In this document: positions 1 to 8,406 of the stretch, piece by piece
Numbering within the stretch: position 1 is the first letter of the stretch
Layout: each line of letters opens with the position of its first letter
DNA from: Actibacterium atlanticum
GTDB lineage: Bacteria > Pseudomonadota > Alphaproteobacteria > Rhodobacterales > Rhodobacteraceae
DNA: 64,000 bases
Direction of reading: 5' to 3'
NCBI RefSeq assembly: GCF_000671395.1
Contig: NZ_AQQY01000008.1
Location: 1-64,000 of the forward strand
The notes under the pieces: model-generated
Databases searched by the model: none
What the model was told of the DNA's origin: nothing
The model's input: the letters and a program-made list of their open reading frames with translations, nothing else
Position numbers and translations under genes: made by a program

Positions 1-53
1 GGTTCTCAAACCGCATGGCTGACACCGCCGTCGCAATGGGAGGGCTGATTTAA
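1..53 (+). CDS. 3' end of an unidentified gene, truncated by the window edge
   Basis: Frame 3 reads through to a TAA at 51-53 and ends in MADTAVAMGGLI. The other two forward frames stop at 20-22 and 46-48. The peptide is too short to assign a family. A clear terminator about 20 bases downstream supports a rightward gene ending here. Confidence 0.35.
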   Translation, partial: FSNRMADTAVAMGGLI

Positions 54-73
54 GCCACCCCGGTATCCAGAGG

Positions 74-110
74 AAAAGCCCACCAGCCTGTGCCGGTGGG
101 CTTTTTCTTT
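74..110 (+). terminator. Rho-independent terminator after the truncated upstream gene
   Basis: The arms AAAGCCCACC (75-84) and GGTGGGCTTT (95-104) pair perfectly around a 10-base loop. They are followed by TTTTTCTTT. It ends the rightward gene entering from the left edge. Confidence 0.85.
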
Positions 111-162
111 GGGTCATAGTCGGGCGATTGTTCTGATTTCAATTGGAACCGTGGCGCCAGGT

Positions 163-972
163 TTAGAAATCAACCCGGACGCCGGGCAGGTTCAGCGCAC
201 CCATTAGGTCGCGTAGTTCCTGACGTGCCGCCACATTGGACAGGTTCAGTCCCTTCACCCCAATGTCACGCAGGTCCAGCAGGGTTAGGCCCATCGGAAA
301 CAGCTCGCGGAAGATCACGCGCTCATTGAACCCCGGGGCCACCCGAAATCCGATCCGGCGCGACAGGTTCATCAACGCTTCGGCCATCTTGCGTTTATTG
401 TGCATTTGCTGCGCCCCCAGACGGTTGCGCAATACGATCCAGTCGATCGCCGGCAGGCCGGCCTGTGCGCGCAGCTGGCGCGAGCTCCAGACCATTTCCG
501 AATAGATCGACGGGCCAAGGATGGTGCCGCTGGGCTGTTCGATTTTGGCCAGCAGGTCAAAGTCGACGAAACTGTCGTTCAGCGGGGTGATCAGTGTGTC
601 AGCCAACGAATGCGCCACCTGGCTGAGACGGGTATGCGAGCCGGGGCAGTCGATAAGAATGAAATCCGAGTCTTCCTCAAGCGCGGACACGGCCATCGAC
701 AGGCGGCGGTCATAGATGTTTTCGCCCGGAGCCAGTTGATCACGGTCGATTTCAGGCAGGTCACGATAGACTGGGGTGGCCAGTTCCAGCCCTTCGCGGG
801 CGCAATAGGCCACACGGTTTTCCATGTACCGGCCAAAGCTGCGTTGGCGCAGGTCCAGATCAATCGCCCCCACCTTGTGCCCCATCCGGGCCAAGGCTGT
901 CGCCACATGCATGGAGACGGTCGATTTTCCCGCACCACCCTTTTCATTGCCTACGACGATGATATGCGCCAC
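163..972 (-). CDS. mipZ: MipZ-type division-plane ATPase (ParA/MinD family)
   Basis: This is a ParA/MinD-type P-loop ATPase of about 269 aa. In alphaproteobacteria MipZ binds ParB near the poles and blocks FtsZ assembly there, placing the division site at mid-cell. The deviant Walker A motif GNEKGGAGKST lies at the extreme N-terminus, and FILIDCPGS is the Walker B-like segment. I chose the GTG at 972 because it gives MAHIIVVGNEKGGAGKST, the usual MipZ start, with AAAGGGG just upstream. A GTG at 993 would add seven residues. It reads leftward toward the terminator at the window start. The family call is firm; the cellular role is inherited from Caulobacter. Confidence 0.9.
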   Translation of the reverse strand: MAHIIVVGNEKGGAGKSTVSMHVATALARMGHKVGAIDLDLRQRSFGRYMENRVAYCAREGLELATPVYRDLPEIDRDQLAPGENIYDRRLSMAVSALEEDSDFILIDCPGSHTRLSQVAHSLADTLITPLNDSFVDFDLLAKIEQPSGTILGPSIYSEMVWSSRQLRAQAGLPAIDWIVLRNRLGAQQMHNKRKMAEALMNLSRRIGFRVAPGFNERVIFRELFPMGLTLLDLRDIGVKGLNLSNVAARQELRDLMGALNLPGVRVDF

Positions 973-1091
973 GCCGTTCCCCTTTGCTGCCACCGTTTCC
1001 CGGTTTTGAACACTATATGTTGTATATTGGCTTGGCGGAAGCGGTTGATGTGCGCGGCTGCACGAATTTTAGGAATTTCCTGTGGATAACC

Positions 1092-1126
1092 CAAAACGCA
1101 AAACGCCGCCCCAAAGGGCGGCGTTT
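1092..1126 (-). terminator. Rho-independent terminator of rplS-rpmE
   Basis: AAACGCCGCC (1101-1110) and GGCGGCGTTT (1117-1126) pair around a 6-base loop. Read on the minus strand, the hairpin is followed by TGCGTTTTGG. It lies 24 bases past the rpmE stop. Confidence 0.75.
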
Positions 1127-1149
1127 CGTCGCGATCAAAGGTAAGTGGC

Positions 1150-1371
1150 TTAGAAGCCCAGACCTTCGTATTTCTTTTTGAACTTCGACACGCGGCCGCC
1201 AGCATCCATCAGGCGGGTGTTGCCGCCGGTCCATGCCGGGTGCGCCGAAGGATCAATATCCAGCGCCAGAGTGTCGCCTTCTTTGCCCCAGGTCGAACGC
1301 ATTTTTACGATTGAACCATCGGTCATTTTGACGTCGATGAAGTGGTAATCGGGGTGAATGTCTGCTTTCAT
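1150..1371 (-). CDS. rpmE: 50S ribosomal protein L31
   Basis: This 73-aa protein is ribosomal protein L31, part of the large subunit near the central protuberance. It begins [14 protein letters not shown] and has the conserved HPAWTGG segment and a basic tail, [12 protein letters not shown]. It has no cysteine, so it lacks the zinc-binding CxxC of the classical E. coli form; this zinc-free type is usual in alphaproteobacteria. It lies 11 bases after rplS and shares the terminator at 1092-1126, so the two are probably one transcript. Confidence 0.96.
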   Translation of the reverse strand: MKADIHPDYHFIDVKMTDGSIVKMRSTWGKEGDTLALDIDPSAHPAWTGGNTRLMDAGGRVSKFKKKYEGLGF

Positions 1372-1382
1372 GTCCCGTCTCC

Positions 1383-1766
1383 TTACGCTTCAGCGCCAGC
1401 TTTGGGCTTGTAGTTGGTGACCTCGGCGATACGTGCCGATTTACCGCGGCGCGAACGCAGGTAGTACAGCTTGGCGCGGCGCACACGGCCACGGCGTACT
1501 ACGGTGATGCTGTCAATGTTGGTCGAGTGCAGAGGGAACACACGCTCCACGCCTTCGCCAAACGAGATTTTGCGCACGGTGAACGAACCGGCAATGCCGC
1601 CGCCGTTTTTACGGCTGATGCAAACGCCTTCGTAGTTCTGCACGCGGGTACGCGAGCCTTCGGTCACTTTGTAACCGACGCGGATGGTGTCACCCGCTTT
1701 GAAATCGGGGATGTCTTTCCCCAGCGAGGCAACTTGTTCTGCCTCGAGCTGTGCGATCAGATCCAT
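1383..1766 (-). CDS. rplS: 50S ribosomal protein L19
   Basis: This 127-aa protein is L19, which sits at the interface of the 30S and 50S subunits. Recognisable segments are [26 protein letters not shown] and [10 protein letters not shown], followed by the basic [20 protein letters not shown] precedes the ATG. In many bacteria rplS directly follows trmD. Here a sulfotransferase-like gene and a 318-base gap separate them, so rplS-rpmE may have its own promoter, although no convincing -35/-10 pair was seen. Confidence 0.97.
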   Translation of the reverse strand: MDLIAQLEAEQVASLGKDIPDFKAGDTIRVGYKVTEGSRTRVQNYEGVCISRKNGGGIAGSFTVRKISFGEGVERVFPLHSTNIDSITVVRRGRVRRAKLYYLRSRRGKSARIAEVTNYKPKAGAEA

Positions 1767-2084
1767 CGCATCTCTCCTAAACTGCTCGTGGTTTGTTCCA
1801 CGAAGATTGCTGTCGCCTCAGAGCTCTTGGTCGTCGATCGGGTCCGCCGCAGCGCCCGCCAGAGTTTCAGGTCGTCTTTGCTTTGCGCCGTTTTTTGGGG
1901 ATGTCTCGCGGGGCCGTCGCAACCCAGCAATCCCATATAAAAACGGGTCCGAACGACTCAGATCAGTCGCGGACGGTGCTTGCTACTGCCAATTTCACTG
2001 CAAATCAACCGGTTCGGTCGGGGCGGGGGCGAATTTTTCGACAAAAATTCGCACGAAAAATCTTTGCAAGATTTTTGCCCGCTC
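1767..2084. other. 318-base intergenic region between rplS and the sulfotransferase-like gene
   Basis: No coding frame with a plausible start and codon use is seen on either strand. The only clear structures are two adjacent AT-stem hairpins at 2029-2076. The rplS promoter should lie here, but I could not place it. Confidence 0.6.
2029..2076. repeat. Two adjacent perfect hairpins, probable terminator region
   Basis: The first hairpin pairs GCGAATTTTT (2029-2038) with AAAAATTCGC (2043-2052). The second pairs AAAAATCTT (2056-2064) with AAGATTTTT (2068-2076). They lie 9 bases beyond the stop of the leftward gene ending at 2085. The second stem ends in a T-run on the minus strand, so it could end the trmD-side transcript. 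Confidence 0.6.
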
Positions 2085-2891
2085 TTAGTCGGGCCGGATG
2101 CCCTCACGTTCCAGCAGCAATTTTTCTTTGATCATCTTAAGGGCCTCATCGTCCGAAATGCTGCGGTTCAGGGCCAGCAATTCATCGGACAGATCAGCGC
2201 TTTGGCCGGGGCGGTTGCGTTTCTCCCAGGTGATCGAGGCCCGCAGCGCGTCGGGCAGGGTCAGCAGGTCCAACACGGCGGCGGCGGGGCCGGCGGGTTT
2301 AGGGCCGTATTCGCTGAGCGGGGCTTCGACCAGCGGGATCGGTCCCAGCGCGTTGCGCAGGGCGGCCAGTTCGGTGTCCTTGTCAAACGCCAGACTGGCG
2401 CTGAAGGTCTCCAGATCATCGGTCATCCGGCGCAGGCGCAGCAGGTGGCGGTGGGCGCTGGCGATCATGCTGTCGTTCTCACGGGTGGTGAACAGAAAGG
2501 TTATCTGCACGTCCTGCCCAAATCTCTCCTGGATGCCGTTGACCAAGGCCTTTGCCAACGGCACAGACGTAGGCGCATAGCTGGTGATCCGGGTGCCATC
2601 GGTGCGGGTTTCGCCCAGCAAAGCACCGCAAAAGGCCTCGCGCGAGAGCACGATCTGAGGCTGGTCAGGCACGCTTTTCAGAAACCTACGCAACCCGCGG
2701 CGAAACCGGCCCAGCATCTCTTCGGTTGGCTCATAGCCATAGTGCCGCCCGCGATGCTGCACAGGCCCCAGCTTCGCGCCGTAGTACAGGCCGACATGGG
2801 GTGAGAGTTGCTTGTGATAGGCGCGCAGGCATTGCTGCAGGCTGGTCGTGCCGGTTTTGTGAAACCCGGCATGAACGATCACATGGCTCAT
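2085..2891 (-). CDS. Sulfotransferase-family protein
   Basis: This 268-aa protein begins [20 protein letters not shown]. The HKTGTTSL segment is the 5'-phosphosulfate-binding loop of PAPS-dependent sulfotransferases. A later VLSREAF segment is in keeping with that fold, but the second half of the protein is divergent. The acceptor substrate cannot be read from sequence. The start is set by an ATGA overlap with the trmD stop at 2888-2891; a longer frame back to 2978 would lie inside trmD. The coupling implies co-transcription with trmD and rimM, an unusual partner for tRNA-modification genes. The fold is fairly sure; the function is unknown. Confidence 0.75.
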   Translation of the reverse strand: MSHVIVHAGFHKTGTTSLQQCLRAYHKQLSPHVGLYYGAKLGPVQHRGRHYGYEPTEEMLGRFRRGLRRFLKSVPDQPQIVLSREAFCGALLGETRTDGTRITSYAPTSVPLAKALVNGIQERFGQDVQITFLFTTRENDSMIASAHRHLLRLRRMTDDLETFSASLAFDKDTELAALRNALGPIPLVEAPLSEYGPKPAGPAAAVLDLLTLPDALRASITWEKRNRPGQSADLSDELLALNRSISDDEALKMIKEKLLLEREGIRPD

Positions 2892-3691
2892 TCCGATTTG
2901 CCCTTGGCGTCCTGATACGCCTGCCACAGGTCCGGGCGACGCTGCTTGGTGATTTGTTCCGACATTTCCTGCCGCCACTCGGCGACTTTGCCGTGGTGGC
3001 CTGACATCAACACCGGTGGGATCGGACGGCCTTTCCAGACAGCTGGGCGGGTGTATTGCGGGTGTTCCAGAAGGCCGTTGGAAAAGCTTTCTTCAACAGC
3101 CGAGTCCTCGTTCCCTAATACGCCGGGCATCAGCCGCACGGTGGCGTCCAGCAGGGCTTGCGCGGCGATTTCCCCGCCGGTCATGACGAAATCGCCAAGG
3201 CTGACTTCCTGAACACCGTATTGTTCCAGCACGCGTTCATCGACGCCTTCGAACCGACCGCAAATCAGCGTGACGCCATCGGTTTGCGACAGGCTGCGCA
3301 TCATGCGTTGGTCCATCCGTCGCCCGCGCGGTGACAGGTACAAAAGCGGCCAATTGGGCGTGGCGCCCTGTTGGGCGCTTTCGATGGCCTCGCCCAGCAC
3401 ATCCGCACGCAACACCATGCCCGCGCCGCCGCCTGCGGGGGTGTCATCGACGTTGTTATGCTTGCCGATGCCGAACTTGCGCAGATCGACGGTTTCAAGC
3501 GCCCATTTGCCCTCTTCCAGAGCCTTGCCGGTCAACGACTGGCCCAACACGCCGGGAAAGGCCTGCGGGAACAGGGTGATGACCTTGGCCGTCCAGGCAC
3601 CATGCAGGCGCGGGCGATCCTCCACCAAATCACGCGGTTTGAGGCTGGCTGAAATGGACAGGCGGCCATGGGATTTGGCGAGTTTACTCAT
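2888..3691 (-). CDS. trmD: tRNA (guanine-37-N1)-methyltransferase
   Basis: This 267-aa protein is TrmD, which methylates N1 of G37 in tRNAs with a G at position 36 and so prevents +1 frameshifting. Conserved trefoil-knot (SPOUT) segments are [32 protein letters not shown] and [23 protein letters not shown] near the C-terminus is also typical. The ATG at 3691 begins [10 protein letters not shown] and overlaps the rimM stop by 8 bases. A longer frame would run back into rimM. About 30 residues precede the core, longer than in E. coli. Confidence 0.97.
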   Translation of the reverse strand: MSKLAKSHGRLSISASLKPRDLVEDRPRLHGAWTAKVITLFPQAFPGVLGQSLTGKALEEGKWALETVDLRKFGIGKHNNVDDTPAGGGAGMVLRADVLGEAIESAQQGATPNWPLLYLSPRGRRMDQRMMRSLSQTDGVTLICGRFEGVDERVLEQYGVQEVSLGDFVMTGGEIAAQALLDATVRLMPGVLGNEDSAVEESFSNGLLEHPQYTRPAVWKGRPIPPVLMSGHHGKVAEWRQEMSEQITKQRRPDLWQAYQDAKGKSE

Positions 3692-4199
3692 CGGGAAAAA
3701 GCCCTTCGGGTGGGTCAGCCACGACGCGGCCCCCGGCCAGATCAACCGTGGGGACGCAGGCATTGGTGAAGGGGATCAAAACGGTGGTTTTCAGGCCGGG
3801 CCCAAAGACCTCCAGCATGTCCCCCGCGCCGTAATCATGCACGGCCCGCACGGCACCCAGTTTCACGCCACCGGTGTCAAACACGTCCAACCCGATCAGG
3901 TCGGCGTGGTAATATTCATCATCCGGCAAGTTGGGCAGCGCGTCGCGATCTGTGTAAAGGCGCGTGCCTTTCAGATCGTCGGCTTGTTCCTTGGTGGCCA
4001 CACCCGTCAGACGTGCGGCAAAGCCGCCTTTGACCGGGCGGGTCAGGGTGACGCTATAGGTCGCCCCCCCGTCTTCGGTGCTCAGCGGGCCATAGTCGGC
4101 CATGGCTTCGGGCTCGGCGGTGAAGCTTTTCAAGCGCACCTCGCCGCGCACGCCAAAGGCGCCAGCAATCGCAGCCACGCAGATCTTGTCATCGCTCAT
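3684..4199 (-). CDS. rimM: 16S rRNA-processing protein RimM
   Basis: RimM (171 aa) helps mature the 3' domain of the 30S subunit and binds ribosomal protein S19. The N-terminal segment [17 protein letters not shown] is the RimM signature. The PRC-barrel half contains DLIGLDVFD and the [12 protein letters not shown] segment. It overlaps trmD by 8 bases. It is separated from rpsP, its usual partner, by bluB. Confidence 0.96.
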   Translation of the reverse strand: MSDDKICVAAIAGAFGVRGEVRLKSFTAEPEAMADYGPLSTEDGGATYSVTLTRPVKGGFAARLTGVATKEQADDLKGTRLYTDRDALPNLPDDEYYHADLIGLDVFDTGGVKLGAVRAVHDYGAGDMLEVFGPGLKTTVLIPFTNACVPTVDLAGGRVVADPPEGLFPDE

Positions 4200-4247
4200 A
4201 TTGGCACCCTTTCGTCAGATGCGTTTTGGCACGCTCGGCGCGATTGA

Positions 4248-4877
4248 TCAAACGCTCTGAACTGGCAGGGCGTCGCGGCGCTCTTCCCAGCCGGCTTTTT
4301 GCAGTTCGGGCGTGGTGCATTCTTCGGCGGGCCAGCCGATGCAGAAATAGCCTACCAGCGACCAATGCGCCGGAACATCAAGATCACGGTTCAGCTGGTC
4401 AGGGTCCAGGATTGAGACCCACCCCATGCCCAACCCGTGCGCCCGCAATTGCAGCCACAGCAAGGTGATCGCCCCGACAACCGAATAGCGCCGCATTTCC
4501 GGCATGGTGGCCGCGCCCAGCCCGGCCCCCTTTTCGGTGCTGTCATCGCAATAGACGGCCAACTGCACGGGCGCATCGCGCATCCCCGACAGTTTCAAAC
4601 CGCTGTATAACTGCGCCTTTTCGCCCTCATAGCCCTGCAAGGCCTGCGCATTTGCGGCCTCGAAATTGGTCAGAGCCGCTGACCGCGCTTGCGGGCTTTC
4701 GATCCGCAGAACGCGCCAAGGTTCGGACAAGCCCACAGATGGGGCCAGCAAAAATGCATCGAGGCATTGCCGCAGCAACGCCTCGTCCACCGGATCGGTG
4801 CGAAAGCGGCGCACATCGCGCCGCCACCGCATCAGTTCCGTCAACTCCGCCTGGAAGCTTTGGGTAAAGCTTCGCAT
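4248..4877 (-). CDS. bluB: 5,6-dimethylbenzimidazole synthase (nitroreductase fold)
   Basis: This 209-aa nitroreductase-fold protein matches BluB, which fragments reduced FMN to make 5,6-dimethylbenzimidazole, the lower ligand of vitamin B12. Supporting segments are RRDVRRFRTDPV (flavin-binding N-terminus), APSVGLSEPWR, MRRYSVVGAITLLW and LGMGWVSILDP. The ATG at 4877 lies 7 bases after the rpsP stop, so it sits inside the rpsP-rimM-trmD transcript with no cobalamin riboswitch in front. A longer frame upstream is rpsP sequence in another phase. A generic nitroreductase is the alternative, but the APSVG and GWVSI segments favour BluB. Confidence 0.85.
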   Translation of the reverse strand: MRSFTQSFQAELTELMRWRRDVRRFRTDPVDEALLRQCLDAFLLAPSVGLSEPWRVLRIESPQARSAALTNFEAANAQALQGYEGEKAQLYSGLKLSGMRDAPVQLAVYCDDSTEKGAGLGAATMPEMRRYSVVGAITLLWLQLRAHGLGMGWVSILDPDQLNRDLDVPAHWSLVGYFCIGWPAEECTTPELQKAGWEERRDALPVQSV

Positions 4878-4884
4878 CCGGGGT

Positions 4885-5274
4885 TTATTCTTCTGCTGCG
4901 GCTTCTTCGGCCGGAGCAGCTGCAGCTTCGGCAGCTTCCGCAGCCTTGGCGGCTTTCTCTTCAGCGCGCTCTTTGGCTTTGGCGCCCGGCTCACCTTTGT
5001 TGGGGTTGGCGCGTTCTTTCTTTTCAACAACGCCAGCAGCTTCCAGGAAGCGCGACACGCGGTCGGTGGTCTGAGCGCCTTCGCCCAACCAGTACTGAAC
5101 GCGCTCCATGTCCATTTTTACGCGCTCTTCGCTGTCTTTGGGCAGCAGCGGGTTATAGGTGCCCAGCTTTTCGATGTAACGACCATCGCGCGGCATGCGG
5201 CTGTCAGCAGCCACGATGCGATAGAAGGGACGTTTTTTCGAGCCGCCACGGGCGAGACGAATTTTGATAGCCAT
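4885..5274 (-). CDS. rpsP: 30S ribosomal protein S16
   Basis: This 129-aa protein is S16, which aids 30S assembly. The N-terminal [20 protein letters not shown] and [13 protein letters not shown] are diagnostic. The core ends near residue 85. The remaining 45 or so residues form a low-complexity tail rich in Ala, Glu and Lys, a feature common in alphaproteobacterial S16. It heads the rpsP-bluB-rimM-trmD cluster, with AAGGAGA in front of the ATG. Confidence 0.97.
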   Translation of the reverse strand: MAIKIRLARGGSKKRPFYRIVAADSRMPRDGRYIEKLGTYNPLLPKDSEERVKMDMERVQYWLGEGAQTTDRVSRFLEAAGVVEKKERANPNKGEPGAKAKERAEEKAAKAAEAAEAAAAPAEEAAAEE

Positions 5275-5313
5275 TGGGTTTCTCCTTAGATTGGCGTCAG
5301 CGACAAGGGCCGC

Positions 5314-5610
5314 TTATTTCTGGTGTTTCTCGTGATGATGGATCACTTCGCGAATGATGAAATTCAGGAAGGATTTAGCGAATTCGGGGTCCAGATCGGC
5401 GCGGGTGGCCAGGTCTTCCAGACGGGCGATTTGGGCGGCCTCGCGGTTCGGGTCGCTGGGCGGCAGCGCGTGCTGCGCCTTCAGCTTGCCCACGGCCTGC
5501 GTGTGCTTGAAGCGTTCGCCCAGCGTGTAAACAAGGATCGCGTCCAAGCGGTCGATGCTTTCGCGATGTTCTTTCAGCACCTCGGCGGCGCGGGTCACAG
5601 CGTCAGTCAA
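5314..5610 (-). CDS. Chorismate mutase, AroQ class
   Basis: This 98-aa all-helical protein matches monofunctional AroQ chorismate mutase, which converts chorismate to prephenate for Phe and Tyr synthesis. Visible motifs are the helix-1 segment RESIDRLDAILVYTLGER, the lysine in AVGKLKA, and the C-terminal FLNFIIREVIHHHE. The likely start is a TTG at 5610 overlapping the upstream GNAT stop by 8 bases. No ATG in this frame is close to the domain, and upstream codons lie inside the GNAT gene. A cytoplasmic protein is expected, as no signal peptide is seen. Confidence 0.88.
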   Translation of the reverse strand: MTDAVTRAAEVLKEHRESIDRLDAILVYTLGERFKHTQAVGKLKAQHALPPSDPNREAAQIARLEDLATRADLDPEFAKSFLNFIIREVIHHHEKHQK

Positions 5611-6208
5611 TGGCCCATCCTTTCGGTTTGAACAGCGGGTCGCAGTAGTGGCCGATTTCCAGCGCAATGCCATCGGCGATCTGGCTGTTGGCCAGCTCGT
5701 CGGGGGTCGGATGGCGGTAAACAGCATCGTTGCCGTCAATCGTGCGGGCGGTTCTGTCTTTGACGGCGCCCAAACGTTCGGCCAAACGAATACTGTCCAG
5801 ATTCTTGGGGTCGATATAGCTGACCGCACCGTCCCAGCCCTGTTCGGTATAGAAATAGTTGCGCGCGGCGTTGGTGGCCTCTAGCGCGTAGCCCTTGCCG
5901 CCCTTGTCGGGGAAGATGATCCAGGCGATCTCGCGTTCGGGCCATTTGGCGGGCATCCAGCCACCGGCCATGCCGACGCATTCATCGGTGTCTTTCAGAT
6001 GGATCATCCACATGCCGAAACCGCGGATCTCCCAGTGGCCGATCTCGGCGGCATAGAGCATCCAGCTTTCATAAGCATTCAGAGGCCCGCCCATGAAACG
6101 GGCGCGATAGCTGGTGAAGGTGGCTTTGAAATCCGGGTAATCCTCGGCGGTGGGGCCGCGCAGGATCAGACGCTGGGTTTCCAGAACGGGGATGTTTTGC
6201 GCGTTCAT
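5603..6208 (-). CDS. GNAT-family N-acetyltransferase (RimJ/RimL-like)
   Basis: This 201-aa protein belongs to the RimJ/RimL-type branch of GNAT acetyltransferases. It starts with the strand and motif ETQRLILRGPTAEDY and contains a degenerate acetyl-CoA loop in FPDKGGKGYALEATNAA. AVSYIDPKNLDSIRLAERLG is the usual C-terminal GNAT segment. The substrate is unknown. Its ATG overlaps the stop of the upstream GNAT gene by 4 bases (ATGA), and its own stop overlaps the chorismate mutase start, so the three are translationally coupled. Confidence 0.88.
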   Translation of the reverse strand: MNAQNIPVLETQRLILRGPTAEDYPDFKATFTSYRARFMGGPLNAYESWMLYAAEIGHWEIRGFGMWMIHLKDTDECVGMAGGWMPAKWPEREIAWIIFPDKGGKGYALEATNAARNYFYTEQGWDGAVSYIDPKNLDSIRLAERLGAVKDRTARTIDGNDAVYRHPTPDELANSQIADGIALEIGHYCDPLFKPKGWAID

Positions 6209-6768
6209 GCATAAGCCTCCGGTCCGCCGTCCGCGTCCAGCGGATAGGAGTAAACAAGCGCGCCTTCCAGCGTGCCGGTTTGCACACCGCCCAGTTTGGT
6301 GACCAACGCCTGACTGGCAGCGTTCTTGGGCGAGACATAGCTGACGATTTGGTCGGGGCCGATGCTGCGCAGGTGGATCAGCGCGGCATTTGCGGCCTCA
6401 AAGGCAAAGCCCTTGCGGTGGTGTTCGGGCGCGATGAAAAAGCCCAGCTCAATCGCCTGATCGCCGATCTCGACACCGGCGAAAACAAAGCCAACCGGGG
6501 CGCCATCATGGGTGACCGTGAACATGCCGTCGCCGCGCAACAGCCATCCGGCGGTGTAATTGGTGAACTGCGCCCAGATCGCGGCCTCGTCCGGCACTTC
6601 GCCCATGAACTTGCCCGACGGTGACGAAAACAGCCGCGAGAACAGCTCATAATCCGCCAACTCCGGCGCGCGCAGCGTCAGTCGCGCGGTCTGCAACACC
6701 GGCAGCGCGCCGCGCGCGGATTCGGCGATCGGGGCGCCGGGGCAGGGGAGGGTGACGGGCGAGATCAT
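6205..6768 (-). CDS. GNAT-family N-acetyltransferase, paralogue of its neighbour
   Basis: This 187-aa GNAT protein shows the family pattern TARLTLRAPELADYELF, the acetyl-CoA segment PEHHRKGFAFEAANAAL, and VSYVSPKNAASQALVTKLG. The last matches the neighbouring gene at 5603-6208 closely, so the pair looks like a tandem duplication. It begins 6 bases after the ffh stop and overlaps the next gene by ATGA. The substrate is unknown. Confidence 0.87.
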   Translation of the reverse strand: MISPVTLPCPGAPIAESARGALPVLQTARLTLRAPELADYELFSRLFSSPSGKFMGEVPDEAAIWAQFTNYTAGWLLRGDGMFTVTHDGAPVGFVFAGVEIGDQAIELGFFIAPEHHRKGFAFEAANAALIHLRSIGPDQIVSYVSPKNAASQALVTKLGGVQTGTLEGALVYSYPLDADGGPEAYA

Positions 6769-6774
6769 GCTGGC

Positions 6775-8283
6775 TTACTTCTTCTTCCCGAAACCAGACA
6801 GGCCGGGGGGCAGGGCGCCGCCGCCAAGGCCGGGCAGACCACCGGGCAGGCCGCCGCCTTTGCCCAGTTGTTTGGCCGCCGCTTCCAGCGCTTTGGGGTC
6901 CATGCCAGCCGGGTCCATCCCCGCCGGCATCTCGGGCATGCCTTTGCCGAACATGGCTTTCATCGCCTGTTTCATCATGCCGCCTTTGCCCATCTTCTTC
7001 ATCATGTCCGCCATCTGGCGGTGCATTTTCAGAAGCTTGTTCAGCTCGGACACTTCCAGACCGGCGCCCTTGGCGATGCGCTTTTTGCGCGACGCCTGCA
7101 GGATCTGCGGGTTGGCGCGCTCCAGCTTGGTCATCGACTGGATCAAAGCGATCTGGCGTTTCAGGATCGAGTCGTCCACGCCCGCCGCCTGTGCTTGTTT
7201 CGCCATTTTGCCCATGCCGGGCATCATGCCCATCATGCCTTCCATGCCGCCCATCTTGAGCATCTGCTCCAGCTGCATTTTTAGGTCGTTCATGTTGAAG
7301 CGGCCCTTTTGGAACCGTTTCATCATGCGCTCGGCCTGTTCGGCCTCGATGGTTTCTTGCGCCTTTTCCACCAGCGAAACGATGTCGCCCATGCCAAGGA
7401 TACGGCCCGCGATACGCTCAGGATGGAATTCCTCCACCGCGTCCATCTTTTCGCCCAAGCCGACAAAGCGGATCGGCTTGCCGGTGACGGCGCGCATCGA
7501 CAGCGCGGCACCACCGCGCCCATCACCGTCCATCCGGGTCAGGACAACGCCGGAAATCCCGATGCGTTCTTCAAAGTTTTCAGCCGTGTGCACGGCATCC
7601 TGACCAGTCAGGCCATCGACCACCAGCAGGGTTTCGCGCGGGTTGGCGACATCGCGGACGGCCTCAACCTCGGCCATCAGCTCTTCGTCGATCGACAGAC
7701 GACCGGCGGTGTCCAGCATGTACACATCATAGCCACCCATGGTGGCCTGCTGCTTGGCACGTTTGGCGATATCAACAGGCGATTGGCCTTTGACAATCGG
7801 CAGGGTGTCCACACCGATCTGCGTGCCCAACACGGCCAGCTGATCCTGCGCAGCGGGGCGGTAGACGTCCAGTGACGCCATCAGCACCCGTTTGCCGTTC
7901 TTTTCTTTCAGCCGTTTCGCCAGCTTTGCGGTCGTTGTGGTTTTACCACCGCCCTGCAGGCCGACCATCAGGATCGGCGCGGGCGGGTTGTCAATTTTCA
8001 ACTCGCCGGGGTCTTCTTCGCCGGTCAGCGTGTCGACCAACGCGTCATGCACGATCTTGACGACCTGCTGACCGGGGGTGACCGATTTGGTCACGGCCTG
8101 ACCGGTGGCCTGCTCCTGCACTTTCTTGACGAAGTCACGGGCGACAGGCAGCGAGACGTCGGCCTCAAGCAGGGCCACACGCACCTCGCGCAGCGCGGTT
8201 TTTACATCGTCCTCAGAAAGGGCGCCCTGTTTGGTCAGACGATCAAAGACGCCAGACAGGCGTTCGGATAGATTTTCAAACAT
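6775..8283 (-). CDS. ffh: Signal recognition particle protein Ffh
   Basis: Ffh (502 aa) binds 4.5S RNA and targets nascent membrane proteins to FtsY and SecYEG. It has the N domain (residues 1-90), then the G domain with GLQGGGKTTTTAKL (108-121), DTAGRLSIDEELM and TRMDGDGRGGAAL. The methionine-rich M domain follows, with MKMGGMEGMMGMMPGMGKM and a Gly/Pro-rich tail. The start is the ATG at 8283, giving MFENLSERLSGVF; upstream codons lack the family sequence. No 4.5S RNA gene was recognised nearby. It heads the leftward chain ffh-GNAT-GNAT-chorismate mutase. Confidence 0.97.
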   Translation of the reverse strand: MFENLSERLSGVFDRLTKQGALSEDDVKTALREVRVALLEADVSLPVARDFVKKVQEQATGQAVTKSVTPGQQVVKIVHDALVDTLTGEEDPGELKIDNPPAPILMVGLQGGGKTTTTAKLAKRLKEKNGKRVLMASLDVYRPAAQDQLAVLGTQIGVDTLPIVKGQSPVDIAKRAKQQATMGGYDVYMLDTAGRLSIDEELMAEVEAVRDVANPRETLLVVDGLTGQDAVHTAENFEERIGISGVVLTRMDGDGRGGAALSMRAVTGKPIRFVGLGEKMDAVEEFHPERIAGRILGMGDIVSLVEKAQETIEAEQAERMMKRFQKGRFNMNDLKMQLEQMLKMGGMEGMMGMMPGMGKMAKQAQAAGVDDSILKRQIALIQSMTKLERANPQILQASRKKRIAKGAGLEVSELNKLLKMHRQMADMMKKMGKGGMMKQAMKAMFGKGMPEMPAGMDPAGMDPKALEAAAKQLGKGGGLPGGLPGLGGGALPPGLSGFGKKK

Positions 8284-8406
8284 GCCTGGCCCTCCAAGAC
8301 CGTTACAACCATGTCCGTCCAATCTGGGGACGAACCAACCAAACGCCAATGTCCCCCGTGGGCGAATCCTCGCTGACGGGGGGCGATCCTGGGCCATGCC
8401 ACAGGA

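Noticed and set aside
2892-2978. N-terminal extension of the sulfotransferase-like protein
   Set aside because: It lies entirely inside trmD, and the ATGA overlap at 2891 gives a start that fits the PAPS-loop position.
4200-4247. Cobalamin riboswitch linked to bluB
   Set aside because: The gaps on either side of bluB are 47 and 7 bases, too short for one, and no B12-box sequence is present.
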